Positions 1-9,863 of a DNA stretch of 64,000 bases are shown piece by piece; the stretch's first letter is position 1, and every line of letters starts with the position of its first letter. This DNA comes from Rhodocyclaceae bacterium. GTDB taxonomy: Bacteria > Pseudomonadota > Gammaproteobacteria > Burkholderiales > Rhodocyclaceae. Both the position numbers and the translations under genes were made by a program. The notes beneath the pieces are model-generated. The model saw only the letters and a program-made list of their open reading frames with translations, was not told where the DNA came from and ran no database searches. The stretch spans positions 43,852 to 107,851 of the forward strand of contig WBUF01000004.1 of the NCBI GenBank assembly GCA_008933825.1, written 5' to 3'.

Positions 1-1
1 G

Positions 2-436
2 GCGCCCGGCGAGCGCATCGTCGCCGCCTTCCGCGGCGACCAGCCGCTCGAGCCGCCCGAGGCGGCGCGCTTCGCCGGCGGCGACATCGTCTACCTCCTC
101 GCGCGCAGCGGGAACGTCGACGCCGTCAGCCGCCGCTTCGCCGCCCGACCGCTGCCGGAACCGCTGCTCGAACGCCGCTTCTTCGGCGACTTCGCACTCG
201 ACCCGCAGGCGCGGCTGGCGGACGTCTGCCTCGCCTACGGCATCCAGCCGCCCGCCGACCTGGCCGACCTCAGCCTGGCGGAAGTGATCGTCCGCCGCTT
301 CAAGGGCGTCCCCGTGGTCGGCGACCGCGTCACCCTCGAAGGCATCGATCTCGTTGTCAGGCAGACGGACGGCAAGTCCATCGCCAAGGTGGGACTGGTG
401 CTGCACCCGCCCCCGGCGAACAAGGACTGCTCATAG
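2..436 (+). CDS. nhaP2: K+/H+ antiporter NhaP2/CvrA family, C-terminal part (5' end outside window)
   Basis: The gene begins before the window; 144 codons are visible, ending at TAG 434-436. The visible residues match the cytoplasmic tail of the NhaP2/CvrA family: a TrkA-C-like stretch (GGDIVYLLAR) followed by a CorC/HlyC-type domain with RRFFGDFAL and PVVGDRVTLEG. In this family the tail regulates an inner-membrane antiporter that exports K+ in exchange for protons. The membrane part is not visible, so transport is inferred from the tail alone. The gene meets the KefB-like gene tail to tail, with six bases shared by the two 3' ends. Confidence 0.85.
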   Translation, partial: APGERIVAAFRGDQPLEPPEAARFAGGDIVYLLARSGNVDAVSRRFAARPLPEPLLERRFFGDFALDPQARLADVCLAYGIQPPADLADLSLAEVIVRRFKGVPVVGDRVTLEGIDLVVRQTDGKSIAKVGLVLHPPPANKDCS

Positions 437-2398
437 CAGCGCGCGCTCGGCGCGCCGCAGGTCCTCTTCCGAGCCGAACAGCACCACGGCATCGCCGGCC
501 TCCAGCCGCGTGTCCGGCGCCGGGGACAACCGGCGCTGCCCCTGCCGCACCAGGGCCGTGACCACCACGCCGTCGAGGCCGCACTCGCCGAGGGTGCGCC
601 CGACCGCGGCGCTCTCCGCCGACAGCAGCACCGGATGCAGGCGGTCGCCGTCCCCTGCCGGCTGACTTTCGTCGAGCCCGTTCTCGCCGCGGAAGAACTC
701 GCGCATCAGGCGATAGCGCCCGCTGCGCTGGTCGCGCATGCGGCGCACCACGCGCGACAGCGGCACCGCCAGCAGGAGCAGCGCGTGGGAAGCGATCATC
801 ATGCCGGCCTCGAGTGTCTCCGGCACCACCTCGGTCGCGCCCGCCGCGCGCAGCTCGTCGACATGGCTCTCGTCGCGCGTGCGCACCATCACCGGCAGCT
901 CCGGCCGCCGCCGGCGGACATGGTGCAGCACCTTGAGGGCGGCGGCCAGGTCCTCGTGGCTGACGACGACCAGGCGCGCCCGCTCGACGCCGACGGCGTC
1001 GAGGATGTCGCCCTCGGCGCTGTCGCCGTAATAGACCGGTTCGCCGGCCAGGTGCGCCTCCCGCACCCGCGCCGGATCGAGGTCGAGCGCGACGAAGGGA
1101 ATGCGCTCCTCGTCGAGAAAGTGGGCGACGCCCTGGCCGATGCGGCCGAAGCCGCAGATGATGACGTGCTCGCGGAAGCCGTCCGCCGTGCGCGCATCGA
1201 TGTGCAGCGGCGCCTCGTCCGGCTTCGGTGGCGCGGCGCCCGCCAGCCGGCTTGCCAGGGCGTGGTTGTAGCGGATCAGGAAAGGGGCGGCGATCATGGA
1301 AAACAGCACCGAGGTCAGCACCACCTGGCCCACCGCCGGGTCGATGCTGCCGTCGCCGAGGGCGATGGCGAGCAGCACGAAGCCGAACTCCCCGCCCACC
1401 GCCAGCAAAAGGCCGGTGCGCCAGGCCGTCAGCGCATCGAGGCCCGCCCGGCGCACGATCCAGGCCACCAGCAGCGCCTTGGCCGAAAGCAGCACGGCGG
1501 CGCCGAGCAAGGCCCAATGCCACAGCGCCGGCAGCCGCGCCGGCTCGATGAGCATGCCGATGCCGACGAAGAACAACCCGATCAGCACGTCGCGGAAGGG
1601 CCGGATGACCGACTCCACCTGATGGCGAAATTCCGTCTCGCCCAGCACCATGCCGGCGAGGAAGGCGCCGAAGGCCATCGACATGTCCAGGCTGCGCGTG
1701 ATCCACGCCGCCACCAGCGAGACCAGCAGCACCGTCAGGGTGAACAGCTCCGCCGAACGCTGCGCGCTGACCAGGTGGAACAGGGGGCGCAGCAGCCAGC
1801 GCCCGCCGAAGAACACCAGCAGCAGCGCCGCCGCGGCCTTGGCCAGCGTCAGGCCGAGCGCGCCGGCCAGCGCGGCGGCGCCGAGCGCCGTGCCGAGCAC
1901 CGGGATGATGACGACGAAGGGCACCGCGGTGACGTCCTGGAACACCGACATGGCGGTGCCGAGCCGGCCGTGGCGGCTGTTCTCCTCGCCCTGCTCGGTC
2001 AGCTGCTTGACGATGACGGTGGTCGATGATTGCGCGAACACCGCGCCGACGATGACGGCGGCCACCGCCGGCAGGCCGGCCAGCCAGGCGATGAAGCCGA
2101 TGACGAGCGTGGTCAGCAGCACCTGGGCGGTGCCGAGGCCGAGCACCAGGTGGCGCAGGGAATAGATCTGCGGCAGGGAAAAATTCAGGCCGGTGGTAAA
2201 CAGCAGGAAAACGATGCCGAACTCGGCCAGCATGCGCAAGGGTGCCGGGTCGATGACCGGCCCTGCGGTATGCGGCCCAAGCACCACCCCGGCCAGCAAG
2301 TAAGCCAGGCTGGAGGGAATGCTCAGCCGCTGGAAGACCACCACCACGACAACAGCGGTCCCGAGCAGAAGAAGCGTTTCGACGAAAAACTGGTCCAT
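431..2398 (-). CDS. KefB/YbaL-like monovalent cation:proton antiporter (CPA2) with TrkA-N and TrkA-C domains
   Basis: The 655-residue product has the full KefB/KefC/YbaL layout. Residues 1-380 form about twelve hydrophobic segments with CPA2 signatures (LAYLLAGVVLGP, FAQSSTTVIV, VGGEFGFVLLA). Residues 410-530 form a TrkA-N (RCK) domain with the nucleotide-binding motif GFGRIGQG at 416-423. Residues 575-655 are a TrkA-C domain. The protein should exchange K+ or Na+ for protons at the inner membrane, gated by a nucleotide at the RCK domain. I cannot see which Kef subtype it is, so no symbol is given. The ATG at 2398 is the first start that keeps the first helix; no strong ribosome site is visible. 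An AAAGTCAG octamer lies inside the gene (662-669). Confidence 0.92.
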   Translation of the reverse strand: MDQFFVETLLLLGTAVVVVVVFQRLSIPSSLAYLLAGVVLGPHTAGPVIDPAPLRMLAEFGIVFLLFTTGLNFSLPQIYSLRHLVLGLGTAQVLLTTLVIGFIAWLAGLPAVAAVIVGAVFAQSSTTVIVKQLTEQGEENSRHGRLGTAMSVFQDVTAVPFVVIIPVLGTALGAAALAGALGLTLAKAAAALLLVFFGGRWLLRPLFHLVSAQRSAELFTLTVLLVSLVAAWITRSLDMSMAFGAFLAGMVLGETEFRHQVESVIRPFRDVLIGLFFVGIGMLIEPARLPALWHWALLGAAVLLSAKALLVAWIVRRAGLDALTAWRTGLLLAVGGEFGFVLLAIALGDGSIDPAVGQVVLTSVLFSMIAAPFLIRYNHALASRLAGAAPPKPDEAPLHIDARTADGFREHVIICGFGRIGQGVAHFLDEERIPFVALDLDPARVREAHLAGEPVYYGDSAEGDILDAVGVERARLVVVSHEDLAAALKVLHHVRRRRPELPVMVRTRDESHVDELRAAGATEVVPETLEAGMMIASHALLLLAVPLSRVVRRMRDQRSGRYRLMREFFRGENGLDESQPAGDGDRLHPVLLSAESAAVGRTLGECGLDGVVVTALVRQGQRRLSPAPDTRLEAGDAVVLFGSEEDLRRAERALL

Positions 2399-2664
2399 CG
2401 GGCGTTCATCACGAAAGGCTAGGCAGGCGCCGCCGTCCGGGCATCCGCGGCATTCCGCTGCAATCGGTACCCGAACTTACCAGAAATCCTGCGCACCAGC
2501 GGTCGGGGAGAAGCCCGTTGCGGCGATGCGGCAAGTCAGCGCGGCCGCAAGTACCGCCGGCGCGGCGGCCGGCCGATCACCCGCGAGAGGAAGGTGAGGA
2601 AGGCGCGCCCCGGCTCGGCGCCAGGCCCGTCCTGCCGCCGTTGGCGACGCGCTGCATGGGGGCT

Positions 2665-2682
2665 GCGCAGGCAGTCCTGCGC
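2665..2682 (-). terminator. Possible terminator hairpin after the Bax-inhibitor family gene
   Basis: A seven-base perfect stem (GCGCAGG / CCTGCGC) with a CAGT loop lies five bases past the stop codon of the 2687-3376 gene. No T-run follows on the minus strand, so this is either a weak intrinsic terminator or only an mRNA-end structure. The rest of 2399-2686 holds nothing else I can identify. Confidence 0.35.
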
Positions 2683-2686
2683 GGCC

Positions 2687-3376
2687 TCACTCGTTGCTGG
2701 CAAAGCCCAGCAGCGAGAGCAGGCTGACGAACAGATTGTAGATCGAGACGTAGAGGCTGACCGTCGCCATCACGTAGTTGGTTTCGCCGCCGTGGATGAT
2801 CTGCGAGGTCTCGAACAGGATCAGGCCGGAGGCAAGCAGCATGAAGGCGGCAGAGACGGCCAGCGACAGCGCGGGCACCTCGAAGAAGATCGCCGCCAGT
2901 CCGGCGAGGAAGGCGACCAGGAGGCCGACGGCGAGAAAGCCGCCCATGAAGCCGAAGTCCTTGCGGCTGACGACGGCGTAGGCGGACAGGCCGAGGAACA
3001 CCGCGCCGGTGCCGCCGAGGGCCAGCATCACCGTCTCGTGGCCGTTGGGCATCGAGAGGTAGGCGCCGAGGATCGGGCCGAGCGTGTAGCCCATGAAGCC
3101 GGTCAGGCCGAACACCGAGAGCACGCCCCAGCCGCTGTTGCGCAGCTTGGTCGTCAGGAACAGCAGGCCGAAATAGCCGACCAGCGTCAGCACGATGCCG
3201 GGGTGCGGCAGCTTGAGCGCCGCGGCGGCACCGGCGGTGGCGGCGGAAAACAGCAGCGTCATGGCGAGCAGCGCGTAGGTATTGCGCAGCACCTTGTGCG
3301 TGGCGAGCAGCGAAGGCGCCGTGCCGGCGTAGCGATCGGCCGGGATGGCGATGGCGGCGGGACGTTCGGTTCTCAT
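2687..3376 (-). CDS. Bax inhibitor-1/YccA family membrane protein
   Basis: The product is 229 residues with seven closely spaced hydrophobic segments after a short N-terminal tail, the architecture of the BI-1/YccA/YbhL family (UPF0005). Family members sit in the inner membrane. YccA is known to interact with the FtsH protease, and other members have been linked to Ca2+ or pH handling. The ATG at 3376 is chosen because AGGAGG lies eight bases upstream; an upstream in-frame TTG at 3409 has no such site. The gene stands alone, divergent from nhaR, with about 125 bases between the two starts. The exact function is not deducible from sequence. Confidence 0.9.
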   Translation of the reverse strand: MRTERPAAIAIPADRYAGTAPSLLATHKVLRNTYALLAMTLLFSAATAGAAAALKLPHPGIVLTLVGYFGLLFLTTKLRNSGWGVLSVFGLTGFMGYTLGPILGAYLSMPNGHETVMLALGGTGAVFLGLSAYAVVSRKDFGFMGGFLAVGLLVAFLAGLAAIFFEVPALSLAVSAAFMLLASGLILFETSQIIHGGETNYVMATVSLYVSIYNLFVSLLSLLGFASNE

Positions 3377-3500
3377 GGCGAAATCCTCCTGTGTGAGAAA
3401 GCCCAACAAGTTTACGGGCCGGCGATAATCAAATAAAGTCGAATTTAATACATTGACCGTTCGATTTTACCGAAGTTTCAAGTGCGCCGCCGGGTAATCG

Positions 3501-4394
3501 ATGATGAATCTCAAGCATTTGTTTTATTTCTGGAAAACTGCCAAGGAGGGCGGCGTCGCCCGGGCCGGCGAAGTGCTGCACGTGACGCCTCAGACCATCA
3601 GCGGCCAGATTGGCCTGCTCGAGGACAGCCTCGGCGTTGCGCTGTTCTCTCGCCAAGGGCGCGCGCTGGAGCTCACAGACGCCGGCCGGCTCGCCCTTGG
3701 CTATGCCGAGGAGATATTCTCCCTCGGCGCCGAGCTGGAGCAGGCGATCCGACACTACCCGAAAGGACGACCGGCAACCTTCCGAGTCGGCGTCTCCGAC
3801 GTCGTGCCGAAGCTGCTCGCCTACCGCCTGCTCGAACCGGCCGTGGCCATCGGCGAGCCGCTGCGCATCGTCTGCCGCGAAGGACGGCTCGATCGCCTGC
3901 TCACCGAACTGGCGGTGCACCGCCTCGATCTCGTCATCGCCGACACGCCGCTGCCGGCCACGCTCGACGTGCGCGCCTACAACCATCGCCTGGCCGAGTC
4001 GGACATGAGCTTCGTCGCCGCGCCGGCGCTGGCGGCACGGGGTGCGAAGAAGTTTCCCGCCTGCCTCGCCGAACTGCCGCTGCTGGTCCCGGGCGAGGAT
4101 GCCGCGGCGCGCACGAAACTGATGCGCTGGCTGGACAAGCAGCGCATCCGGCCGAAGATCGTCGGCGAATTCGACGACAGCGCCCTGATGGCGGCCTTCG
4201 GCCAGGCTGGCGTCGGCGTGTTTCCGGTGCCCAGCGTCGTCGAGGCGGAAACCCTCGCCGCCCATGGCGTCGAAGTCCTCGGCCGCAGTGCCGAAGCGCG
4301 CACGGAATACTTCGCCATTTCCGCGGAGCGCCGCGTCACGCATCCCTGCGTGCTGGCAATCACCGAGTCTGCGCGCACGCGCTTCGTGCAATAG
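3501..4394 (+). CDS. nhaR: LysR-type regulator NhaR
   Basis: This 297-residue LysR-family protein has the N-terminal winged helix-turn-helix in residues 4-62 and a substrate-binding domain after it. The start (MMNLKHLFYFWKTAKEGG), TPQTISGQIG and GEFDDSALMAAFGQAGVG match NhaR well. In Escherichia coli NhaR activates the Na+/H+ antiporter gene nhaA in response to Na+. No nhaA lies beside it here, although three cation antiporter genes lie within 6 kb, so the targets are unknown. ATG occurs at both 3501 and 3504. The gene ends seven bases before the convergent kinase gene. Confidence 0.9.
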   Translation: MMNLKHLFYFWKTAKEGGVARAGEVLHVTPQTISGQIGLLEDSLGVALFSRQGRALELTDAGRLALGYAEEIFSLGAELEQAIRHYPKGRPATFRVGVSDVVPKLLAYRLLEPAVAIGEPLRIVCREGRLDRLLTELAVHRLDLVIADTPLPATLDVRAYNHRLAESDMSFVAAPALAARGAKKFPACLAELPLLVPGEDAAARTKLMRWLDKQRIRPKIVGEFDDSALMAAFGQAGVGVFPVPSVVEAETLAAHGVEVLGRSAEARTEYFAISAERRVTHPCVLAITESARTRFVQ

Positions 4395-4401
4395 CCAGGT
4401 T

Positions 4402-6357
4402 TCAAGGCACGGCGGCGCGTCCGCAGCAGACCGACAGCGCCTCGGCCAGCGCGCGGCAGCTCTCCCAGCGCGCCGACTTGCGGTGGCGCAGCGCCCTGGC
4501 GATGACGGCCTCGAGACCGGGTGTCCCGAGCTTGCGGCGTTCGCCGATGGGCGGCACCTCCCCGGGCAGGGCGCTTTCCAGGCGGGGCAGCCATTCCTCG
4601 CCCGTCAGCAGGAAAGTGCCGATGGCGCCGACGGCATACACCTCGCCGCGGATGTCGACATCGGCCGGGTCGCGGATGCGCTCGGGCGCGAGGTAGCCCA
4701 GCGTGCCGAGCAGGCTGACTTCCCGCGTCAGCTGGTCGTGGAGGGCGGGATCGAGCGCCTTGGCGAGACCGAAGTCGATCAGCTTCAGCGACACCTCGCC
4801 CTGCGCGTCACGCGCGAGAAGCAGGTTCTCCGGCTTGACGTCGCGATGCAGGATGCCGCGGTCGCAGGCGTGCTGCAGGATGCCGCAGAGGCGGATCAGC
4901 ACCTCGCAGGCGAGCTGCTCGTCAAGCGGACCCTCGCGTGCGACGATGCGGTCGAGCGGCTCGCCGTCGAAGTACTCCATGGCGTAGTAGGGTCGGCCAT
5001 CCTCGACGCTGCCGATCTCGTACACCGCGGCGATGTCCGGGTGGCGCAGCGAGGCGAGCAGCCTTGCTTCGCGCTCGAAGCGCTGCTGGATTTCCTCGCG
5101 CTGGCCGCCCTTGACGATCTTCACCGCGGCCGGACGCCCCAGCCGCTCGTGCGTGCCGAGGAAGACCTCGGCCATGCCGCCCTCGCCGAGCTTGCGCTCG
5201 ATGCGATAGGCGCCGACGCTCTGCCCGCTCTTCACCGGCACCACGCGGCGCCAGAGGATGCCCGGCAGCATCGGCCCGAGGAACAGCGCCACCGCCAGTG
5301 TCAGCACCATCACGACCAACTGCGTGTTGAGGATGGCGATCGTCCGGTAGGCTTCCGCCTCGCCGATCTCTACGGCGAGGCCGAGATTGTGTTCGTCCAG
5401 CCACTGCCAGGCGCCGATGACGGAATCGCCCAGGTAGTTGCGGTAGGGCGTGAGGAGGATGCCTTTCTTCTCGCCGCCGGCTGCCGCAGCGGCCTGCAGC
5501 GCCCGCGCTGCCAGTTCGGTCGGCCGGCTCGTGGCAGCGTGAATGCCCTGCCCGCTTTCCGGCTGATGCAGCATGATCCTGCCGAGCGCGGCCTGTCCGG
5601 ATGCCAGCAGGCCGGCTGCCCTCAGCCGCTCTTCGAAGCGGCTGTTCGACACCATCCTGCCCGCTGCGTCGAAGGCGTAGGCCTCGCCCGTCGCGCCCGG
5701 GCGGGTGAGTTCGAGCCGATACGCGAATCCCCGCGCCGCATAGCGGCCAAGGCACAGCACGGCGATAACCCGCCCCGCCTCGTCGCGCACAGGCGCCGTC
5801 GCCCAGGCAATAGCCGTGTCGGGATTGGCGACCGACGGCCCGGAGAGGCGCTCCGCTTCGAACACCGGCCCGATGAACACCTGCCCGCCGCGGAAGGCCG
5901 GCGCAAGCCGTTCGCGAAAGACCGGCGCCAGCGAGCGGCCGATGTACTCCGGCACCAGGGAGGCCAGCAGCACGCCGTCCGCGCCGACGACGTTGGCCAG
6001 CGCCAGGTTGCGCTCTTCGAGGGCCGGCGCCAGGCGCTTGAGCAGTTCGCCGTGCAGGCGCCGCGCGGCGGGCTCGTTGCGGGCCTGTGCGACGAGTTCG
6101 CGCACCAGGCGGCGCAGCTCGGCGTCCTCCGCCCACTGCCGCGCGTCCTCCTTGCGCGCCGAAATCCAGAACTGCACCAGCTCCACCTGTGTCGCCAGCA
6201 GACCGCCCAGATACTGCCGTCGCGCCTCCTTCACGGTGGCCTGCACGCTGAGGAAGGCCCAGACGGCCGCCGCCGCCGCGACGAAGGCGACGAGGATGGC
6301 GATCAGGGTGTTGCGCCGCGTGAACTCCGAGAGCCAGCGAAAGGCGAGGTGGCGCAT
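4402..6357 (-). CDS. Membrane-anchored Cache-domain Ser/Thr protein kinase (copy 1)
   Basis: The 651-residue protein has a hydrophobic segment at 18-38, an extracytoplasmic region of about 300 residues resembling a double Cache sensor, a second membrane segment near 346-369, and a cytoplasmic Hanks-type kinase from 382. The kinase looks active: glycine loop GEGGMAEV (391-398), lysine 413 in AVKIVK, HRDVKPEN (504-511), DFG (528-530) and APE (557-559). It should phosphorylate Ser/Thr in response to a periplasmic small ligand. The order sensor-then-kinase is the reverse of the common PknB/PASTA order. It is paralogous to the plus-strand gene at 9864-11813. The ligand and substrates are unknown. 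No phosphatase gene lies nearby. Confidence 0.88.
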   Translation of the reverse strand: MRHLAFRWLSEFTRRNTLIAILVAFVAAAAAVWAFLSVQATVKEARRQYLGGLLATQVELVQFWISARKEDARQWAEDAELRRLVRELVAQARNEPAARRLHGELLKRLAPALEERNLALANVVGADGVLLASLVPEYIGRSLAPVFRERLAPAFRGGQVFIGPVFEAERLSGPSVANPDTAIAWATAPVRDEAGRVIAVLCLGRYAARGFAYRLELTRPGATGEAYAFDAAGRMVSNSRFEERLRAAGLLASGQAALGRIMLHQPESGQGIHAATSRPTELAARALQAAAAAGGEKKGILLTPYRNYLGDSVIGAWQWLDEHNLGLAVEIGEAEAYRTIAILNTQLVVMVLTLAVALFLGPMLPGILWRRVVPVKSGQSVGAYRIERKLGEGGMAEVFLGTHERLGRPAAVKIVKGGQREEIQQRFEREARLLASLRHPDIAAVYEIGSVEDGRPYYAMEYFDGEPLDRIVAREGPLDEQLACEVLIRLCGILQHACDRGILHRDVKPENLLLARDAQGEVSLKLIDFGLAKALDPALHDQLTREVSLLGTLGYLAPERIRDPADVDIRGEVYAVGAIGTFLLTGEEWLPRLESALPGEVPPIGERRKLGTPGLEAVIARALRHRKSARWESCRALAEALSVCCGRAAVP

Positions 6358-6372
6358 CGCAGTGGGAATGCG

Positions 6373-7149
6373 TTACGGCCGCGCCGCCGCGAGGAAGGCC
6401 TCGAGGATCGGCGCGCAGTCGAGCAGGTCCGGGCCGGCCTGATGGTGGAACTCGGGATGCCACTGTACGCCGAAGGCGAAGCCGCGGCCCGTGCCGCGTA
6501 ACGCCTCGACCACGCCGTCCTGCGAACTCGCCTCGACGACCAGGTCGCGGCCGAGGCGGTTGACGGCCTGATGGTGGATCGACACGACCTGCCCGCCCGC
6601 CGCATCGCCGAACCAGCGCGCCAGCTGCCCCTTCTCGACAAACGCGACGGCATGGGCGTTGCGGTCGTAGGCCGCGCTCTCGTGCGCCACCGGTCCGGGG
6701 CACTGCGTCGGCAGATCCTGGAAGAGCGAGCCGCCGAGGGCGACGTTGATGAGCTGCATGCCGCGGCAGATGCCGAGCACGGGCTTCCTCGCCTCCATGA
6801 ACTCGTGCAGCAGCTCCAGTTCGTAGGCGTCGCGCACCGGGTCGCCGGACCACTCCGGGCGCAGCGGCGTCTCGCCGTAGGCGCGCGGGCTGACATCGGC
6901 GCCGCCCTGCAGGATCAGGCCGTCGAGGTTCTCCGCGTAGTCGCGCAGGCGGATGTTGCTGCGCATGAGGATGCCGTCCTGCACCACCGAGGGCACCATC
7001 AGCAGCAGCACGCCGCGCGCCATCACCCACTGCGCGACCGACTGCTCGAGCACCTGCAGGGTCTTGCTGCGGATGCCCCGGCCATCCGGTTCGGGATGAA
7101 AGATCCGCGCCGACAGGCCGATACGGACGGGACGTCGCGTGCCGATCAT
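6373..7149 (-). CDS. Gamma-glutamyl-gamma-aminobutyrate hydrolase family (class I glutamine amidotransferase)
   Basis: The 258-residue product has the peptidase C26 (PuuD-like) triad context: nucleophile Cys in [11 protein letters not shown], then His and Glu in FGVQWHPEF, and the family motif [16 protein letters not shown]. PuuD-type enzymes hydrolyse gamma-glutamyl amides; other members are stand-alone amidotransferases. The start ATG overlaps the stop of the upstream YbdK-type ligase gene as ATGA, so the two are almost certainly translated together. A ligase that makes a gamma-glutamyl or carboxylate-amine bond next to a hydrolase that cuts one suggests a shared substrate, but that is inference. 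It ends 15 bases before the start of the kinase gene, so the three may be one transcript. Confidence 0.87.
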   Translation of the reverse strand: MIGTRRPVRIGLSARIFHPEPDGRGIRSKTLQVLEQSVAQWVMARGVLLLMVPSVVQDGILMRSNIRLRDYAENLDGLILQGGADVSPRAYGETPLRPEWSGDPVRDAYELELLHEFMEARKPVLGICRGMQLINVALGGSLFQDLPTQCPGPVAHESAAYDRNAHAVAFVEKGQLARWFGDAAGGQVVSIHHQAVNRLGRDLVVEASSQDGVVEALRGTGRGFAFGVQWHPEFHHQAGPDLLDCAPILEAFLAAARP

Positions 7150-8276
7150 GTTGCCACCCCCTTGCGAAACTTGCGCACCGCCGCGTCCACCATGCCCTCC
7201 ACGCCGCCCGACTCGGCATGCTGCCGCCGCAGGAAGCTCGCATGGTTGCCTTCGCCGGCGGCCACCCGATAGAGCTCGTCGAGCGCGGCGCGGCTGTCCA
7301 GTGCGGCAGCATGCGGCTCGAGCCGGCGCAGCGTTGCCAGGATATCCTCGCGCAGAGGCAGCGACTCGTTGGTCTTCGGAAGCACCAGCATGCCATCGAG
7401 GCCGAAGCGGCAGGCCTGAAAGCGGTTGTAGTTGTAGACCAGATAGTCGTCCTCGGCCGGCGGCGCCGCGTCGCGCGCCTGGAGCATGCGGCACAGCGCC
7501 TGCAGGTAGCAGGCCAGCGCCGCGGCGCGTTCCACCGTCAGCGGCGTGTCGCAGACGCGCAGCTCGATGGTGCCGTACTCCGGCTTGGGGCGGATGTCCC
7601 AGTAGAAGTCCTTCATGCTCTTCACCACGCCGGTCTTTTCCATCTTGGAGAAGTAGTCGCGCTCGAAATCCTCCCATTTCAGCAGGAAGGGCGCCCGTCC
7701 GGAGAGCGGGAAGGCAAACACGGAATTCAGTCGCGCCGAATCGAACAGCGTGTCCACACCCTGGAAGAAGGGCGACGAGGCCGACAGGGCGATGAAGTGC
7801 GGCAGGTAGCGGTTCAGCGCGTGCAGCAGGTAGAGCGCCTCGTCGGCAGAGTTGCAGCCGATGTGCACATGCTGGCCGAACACGGTGAACTGCTTGGCGA
7901 GATAGCCGTAGAGGGCCGACAGTTCCCTGAAGCGCGGCTTCGAAAAAATGCGCTGGTGGAACCAGCGCTGGAACGGATGGGTGCCGCCGCCGCACAGGCC
8001 GACGTTGAGCCGGTCCCCCGCCGCCACCAGCGCGCCGCGCATTTGCCGCAATTGCCCAAGCAACGCATCGTGGCGCGTGTGCACGTCGGTGGACACCTCG
8101 ATCATGCTCTCCGTCATCTCCGGCTTGACGTCGCCGGGAAAGTGCCCGCGCGAGAGCAGGTGCAGCAGGTCGCTCGCCGAGGAGGACAGGTCGAAATCGG
8201 ACGGATTGACGAGCTGCAGCTCCAGTTCCACCCCCATGGTGAGGGCCTCGGCGGCCTTGAAGGGATCGAGCGGCAC
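7146..8276 (-). CDS. YbdK-type carboxylate-amine ligase (glutamate-cysteine ligase family 2)
   Basis: The 376-residue product matches the GCS2/YbdK family: [10 protein letters not shown] near the N terminus, [13 protein letters not shown], the histidine motif GQHVHIGC, and [12 protein letters not shown]. YbdK has weak glutamate-cysteine ligase activity in vitro; the physiological substrate of the family is not settled. The likely start is a GTG at 8276, giving [15 protein letters not shown], which matches where family proteins begin. It lies two bases after the stop of the upstream antiporter gene, pointing to translational coupling. Its 3' end overlaps the amidotransferase start by four bases. 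Confidence 0.88.
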   Translation of the reverse strand: MPLDPFKAAEALTMGVELELQLVNPSDFDLSSSASDLLHLLSRGHFPGDVKPEMTESMIEVSTDVHTRHDALLGQLRQMRGALVAAGDRLNVGLCGGGTHPFQRWFHQRIFSKPRFRELSALYGYLAKQFTVFGQHVHIGCNSADEALYLLHALNRYLPHFIALSASSPFFQGVDTLFDSARLNSVFAFPLSGRAPFLLKWEDFERDYFSKMEKTGVVKSMKDFYWDIRPKPEYGTIELRVCDTPLTVERAAALACYLQALCRMLQARDAAPPAEDDYLVYNYNRFQACRFGLDGMLVLPKTNESLPLREDILATLRRLEPHAAALDSRAALDELYRVAAGEGNHASFLRRQHAESGGVEGMVDAAVRKFRKGVAT

Positions 8277-8278
8277 GG

Positions 8279-9469
8279 TCAGCCCTCTTCCCTGCGCTGC
8301 GTCTCGCCGGCCCACACCAGCGCCCAGCGGGTCAGCAGCGGACCGAGCACCTCGAGCAGGAGCACCACCGCCATCACGCCGGCCACCTGGTCGAGCAGAT
8401 CCAGCTTCAGATGCCGCGTCTGCTCCAGCAGAAGGACTGTAAACGCCGATAGTGGCGTCAGCGCGAGTCCGGTCAGCGCCCCCTTGCGCCAGGTAACGCC
8501 GCTCAGGCGTGCGAACAGCGTGGTCGCCGCAGTCTTCACCAACGTGCGCCCGACCACCACGGCAAGGGCGAGCGGCACGCCGGCGAAAGCCTGCCGCCAG
8601 TCCAGCGTGGCGCCGATGAAGACGAACAGCAGTACCGTCAGCAGGTCGCCCAGCGCGCCGAAGTTGCGCTGCACCTGCGACAGCACCACGCGCCGCTGCC
8701 GCGCCACCAGTCCGAAGGCCAGCGCCGCCAGCAGGGGGGAGAACTTCAAGGCGACGGTTAGCGCAGTGAGCAGCAGCACGGCCAGGGCGAACACCACCGT
8801 GCCGTTGCGCGCCAATCCGCCGAGCAGGCGCAGCAGGCCCGGCACGGCGACGCCGAACAAGGCGCCCAGTCCGGCCGACACCAGCACCACGACCAGGCTG
8901 CTCCAGACGGCCTGGAAGACGCTGCCGGCGCTGGCCAGCACGCCGTAGCCCACCACCGCCTTGAACGCCAGCAGGGCCAGCACGCAGTTGAAAGCGGACA
9001 GGTGCAGCGTGCGCTCGGTCACCTGGCCGGAACTGCGCACCTCGTTCACCACGCGCAGCACGGCGGCGGGCGAGGTCGACATGGCGAGCGAGGCGAGCAG
9101 CAGCGCGGTGACGGACGGCACCGCGAAGGCCTGGGCGACGGCGAACACGGCATAGAAGGTGCCGCCGGACTCGACCAGGCTGGTCACGCCGAGCCAGGGA
9201 TTGGCGCGCAGCCAGGCCAGGTTGATGCGGTAGCCCAGTTCGAACAGGATCAGACCGAAGGCGACATTGGCGAGCAGCGCGATCGCGCCGCCGCGCACTT
9301 CCGGCAGCACGCCGGCCTGCCCGGCGGCGAGCAGGAAGCCGGCCAAGCCGTAGCTGCTGATGCGCGGCAGGGCCAGCCAGCGGTGGCCCAGCTCTCCTGC
9401 CAGCCAGGCAACCGCCAGTGTCAGCGGCCAGGCGACCTGGCCCATCAGGCTTATCAGTGCTTCAGGCAC
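8279..9469 (-). CDS. Cation:proton antiporter, CPA-type, no RCK domain
   Basis: The 396-residue protein is almost wholly hydrophobic with about twelve membrane segments and the Na+/H+ exchanger fold signature ([33 protein letters not shown]). Unlike the KefB-like gene in this window it lacks TrkA domains. It begins at GTG 9469 with AAAGGAG six bases upstream. It lies in a minus-strand run with the YbdK ligase and amidotransferase genes, and its start overlaps the end of a small upstream reading frame by 16 bases. The transported ion cannot be told from sequence. Confidence 0.87.
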   Translation of the reverse strand: MPEALISLMGQVAWPLTLAVAWLAGELGHRWLALPRISSYGLAGFLLAAGQAGVLPEVRGGAIALLANVAFGLILFELGYRINLAWLRANPWLGVTSLVESGGTFYAVFAVAQAFAVPSVTALLLASLAMSTSPAAVLRVVNEVRSSGQVTERTLHLSAFNCVLALLAFKAVVGYGVLASAGSVFQAVWSSLVVVLVSAGLGALFGVAVPGLLRLLGGLARNGTVVFALAVLLLTALTVALKFSPLLAALAFGLVARQRRVVLSQVQRNFGALGDLLTVLLFVFIGATLDWRQAFAGVPLALAVVVGRTLVKTAATTLFARLSGVTWRKGALTGLALTPLSAFTVLLLEQTRHLKLDLLDQVAGVMAVVLLLEVLGPLLTRWALVWAGETQRREEG

Positions 9470-9795
9470 GCTGGCTCCTTTGGTCGCCCGTCATGCGTCC
9501 TTTGACGGCCTGAACAGCCTGATGTGCGGTCAGCGGACTCGCCCCCTTCCCGGTCGAAGGCCGTCTGGAGCCGGCGCAGGTGCCCCCGACGGACGCACCA
9601 CTGCCCGATCGGCATCACCTTGAAGCGGCAGCGGATCGCCGCGGCGAAGCCTCGCAGGGCGCGGCGCGACTGCGAGATGAGGCCCGGGACGATGCGCAGG
9701 GCAACACCCGCCAGCACCAGGACCAGCAGCACGCGGGCCGGTGTGGCCAGATAGGCGAGGATGCTTGCGACAAAAATGTCGCGGGTCTGTCTCAT
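9454..9795 (-). CDS. Small hypothetical protein with one N-terminal membrane segment
   Basis: An open frame of 113 codons starts at ATG 9795. Residues 8-40 are hydrophobic ([19 protein letters not shown]), and the remainder is short, basic and polar. I recognise no family. Its 3' end overlaps the start of the antiporter gene by 16 bases, which fits coupling, but its ribosome site is poor. It faces the second Cache-kinase gene across only 68 bases. It could be a real small membrane protein or a chance frame in GC-rich DNA. Confidence 0.4.
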   Translation of the reverse strand: MRQTRDIFVASILAYLATPARVLLVLVLAGVALRIVPGLISQSRRALRGFAAAIRCRFKVMPIGQWCVRRGHLRRLQTAFDREGGESADRTSGCSGRQRTHDGRPKEPACLKH

Positions 9796-9863
9796 GTGCG
9801 GTCCAACCCTGCCGCATGATAACCGATGCTGCTTCGGGCTCGCTGCGCGGGTTAAACTGGGAC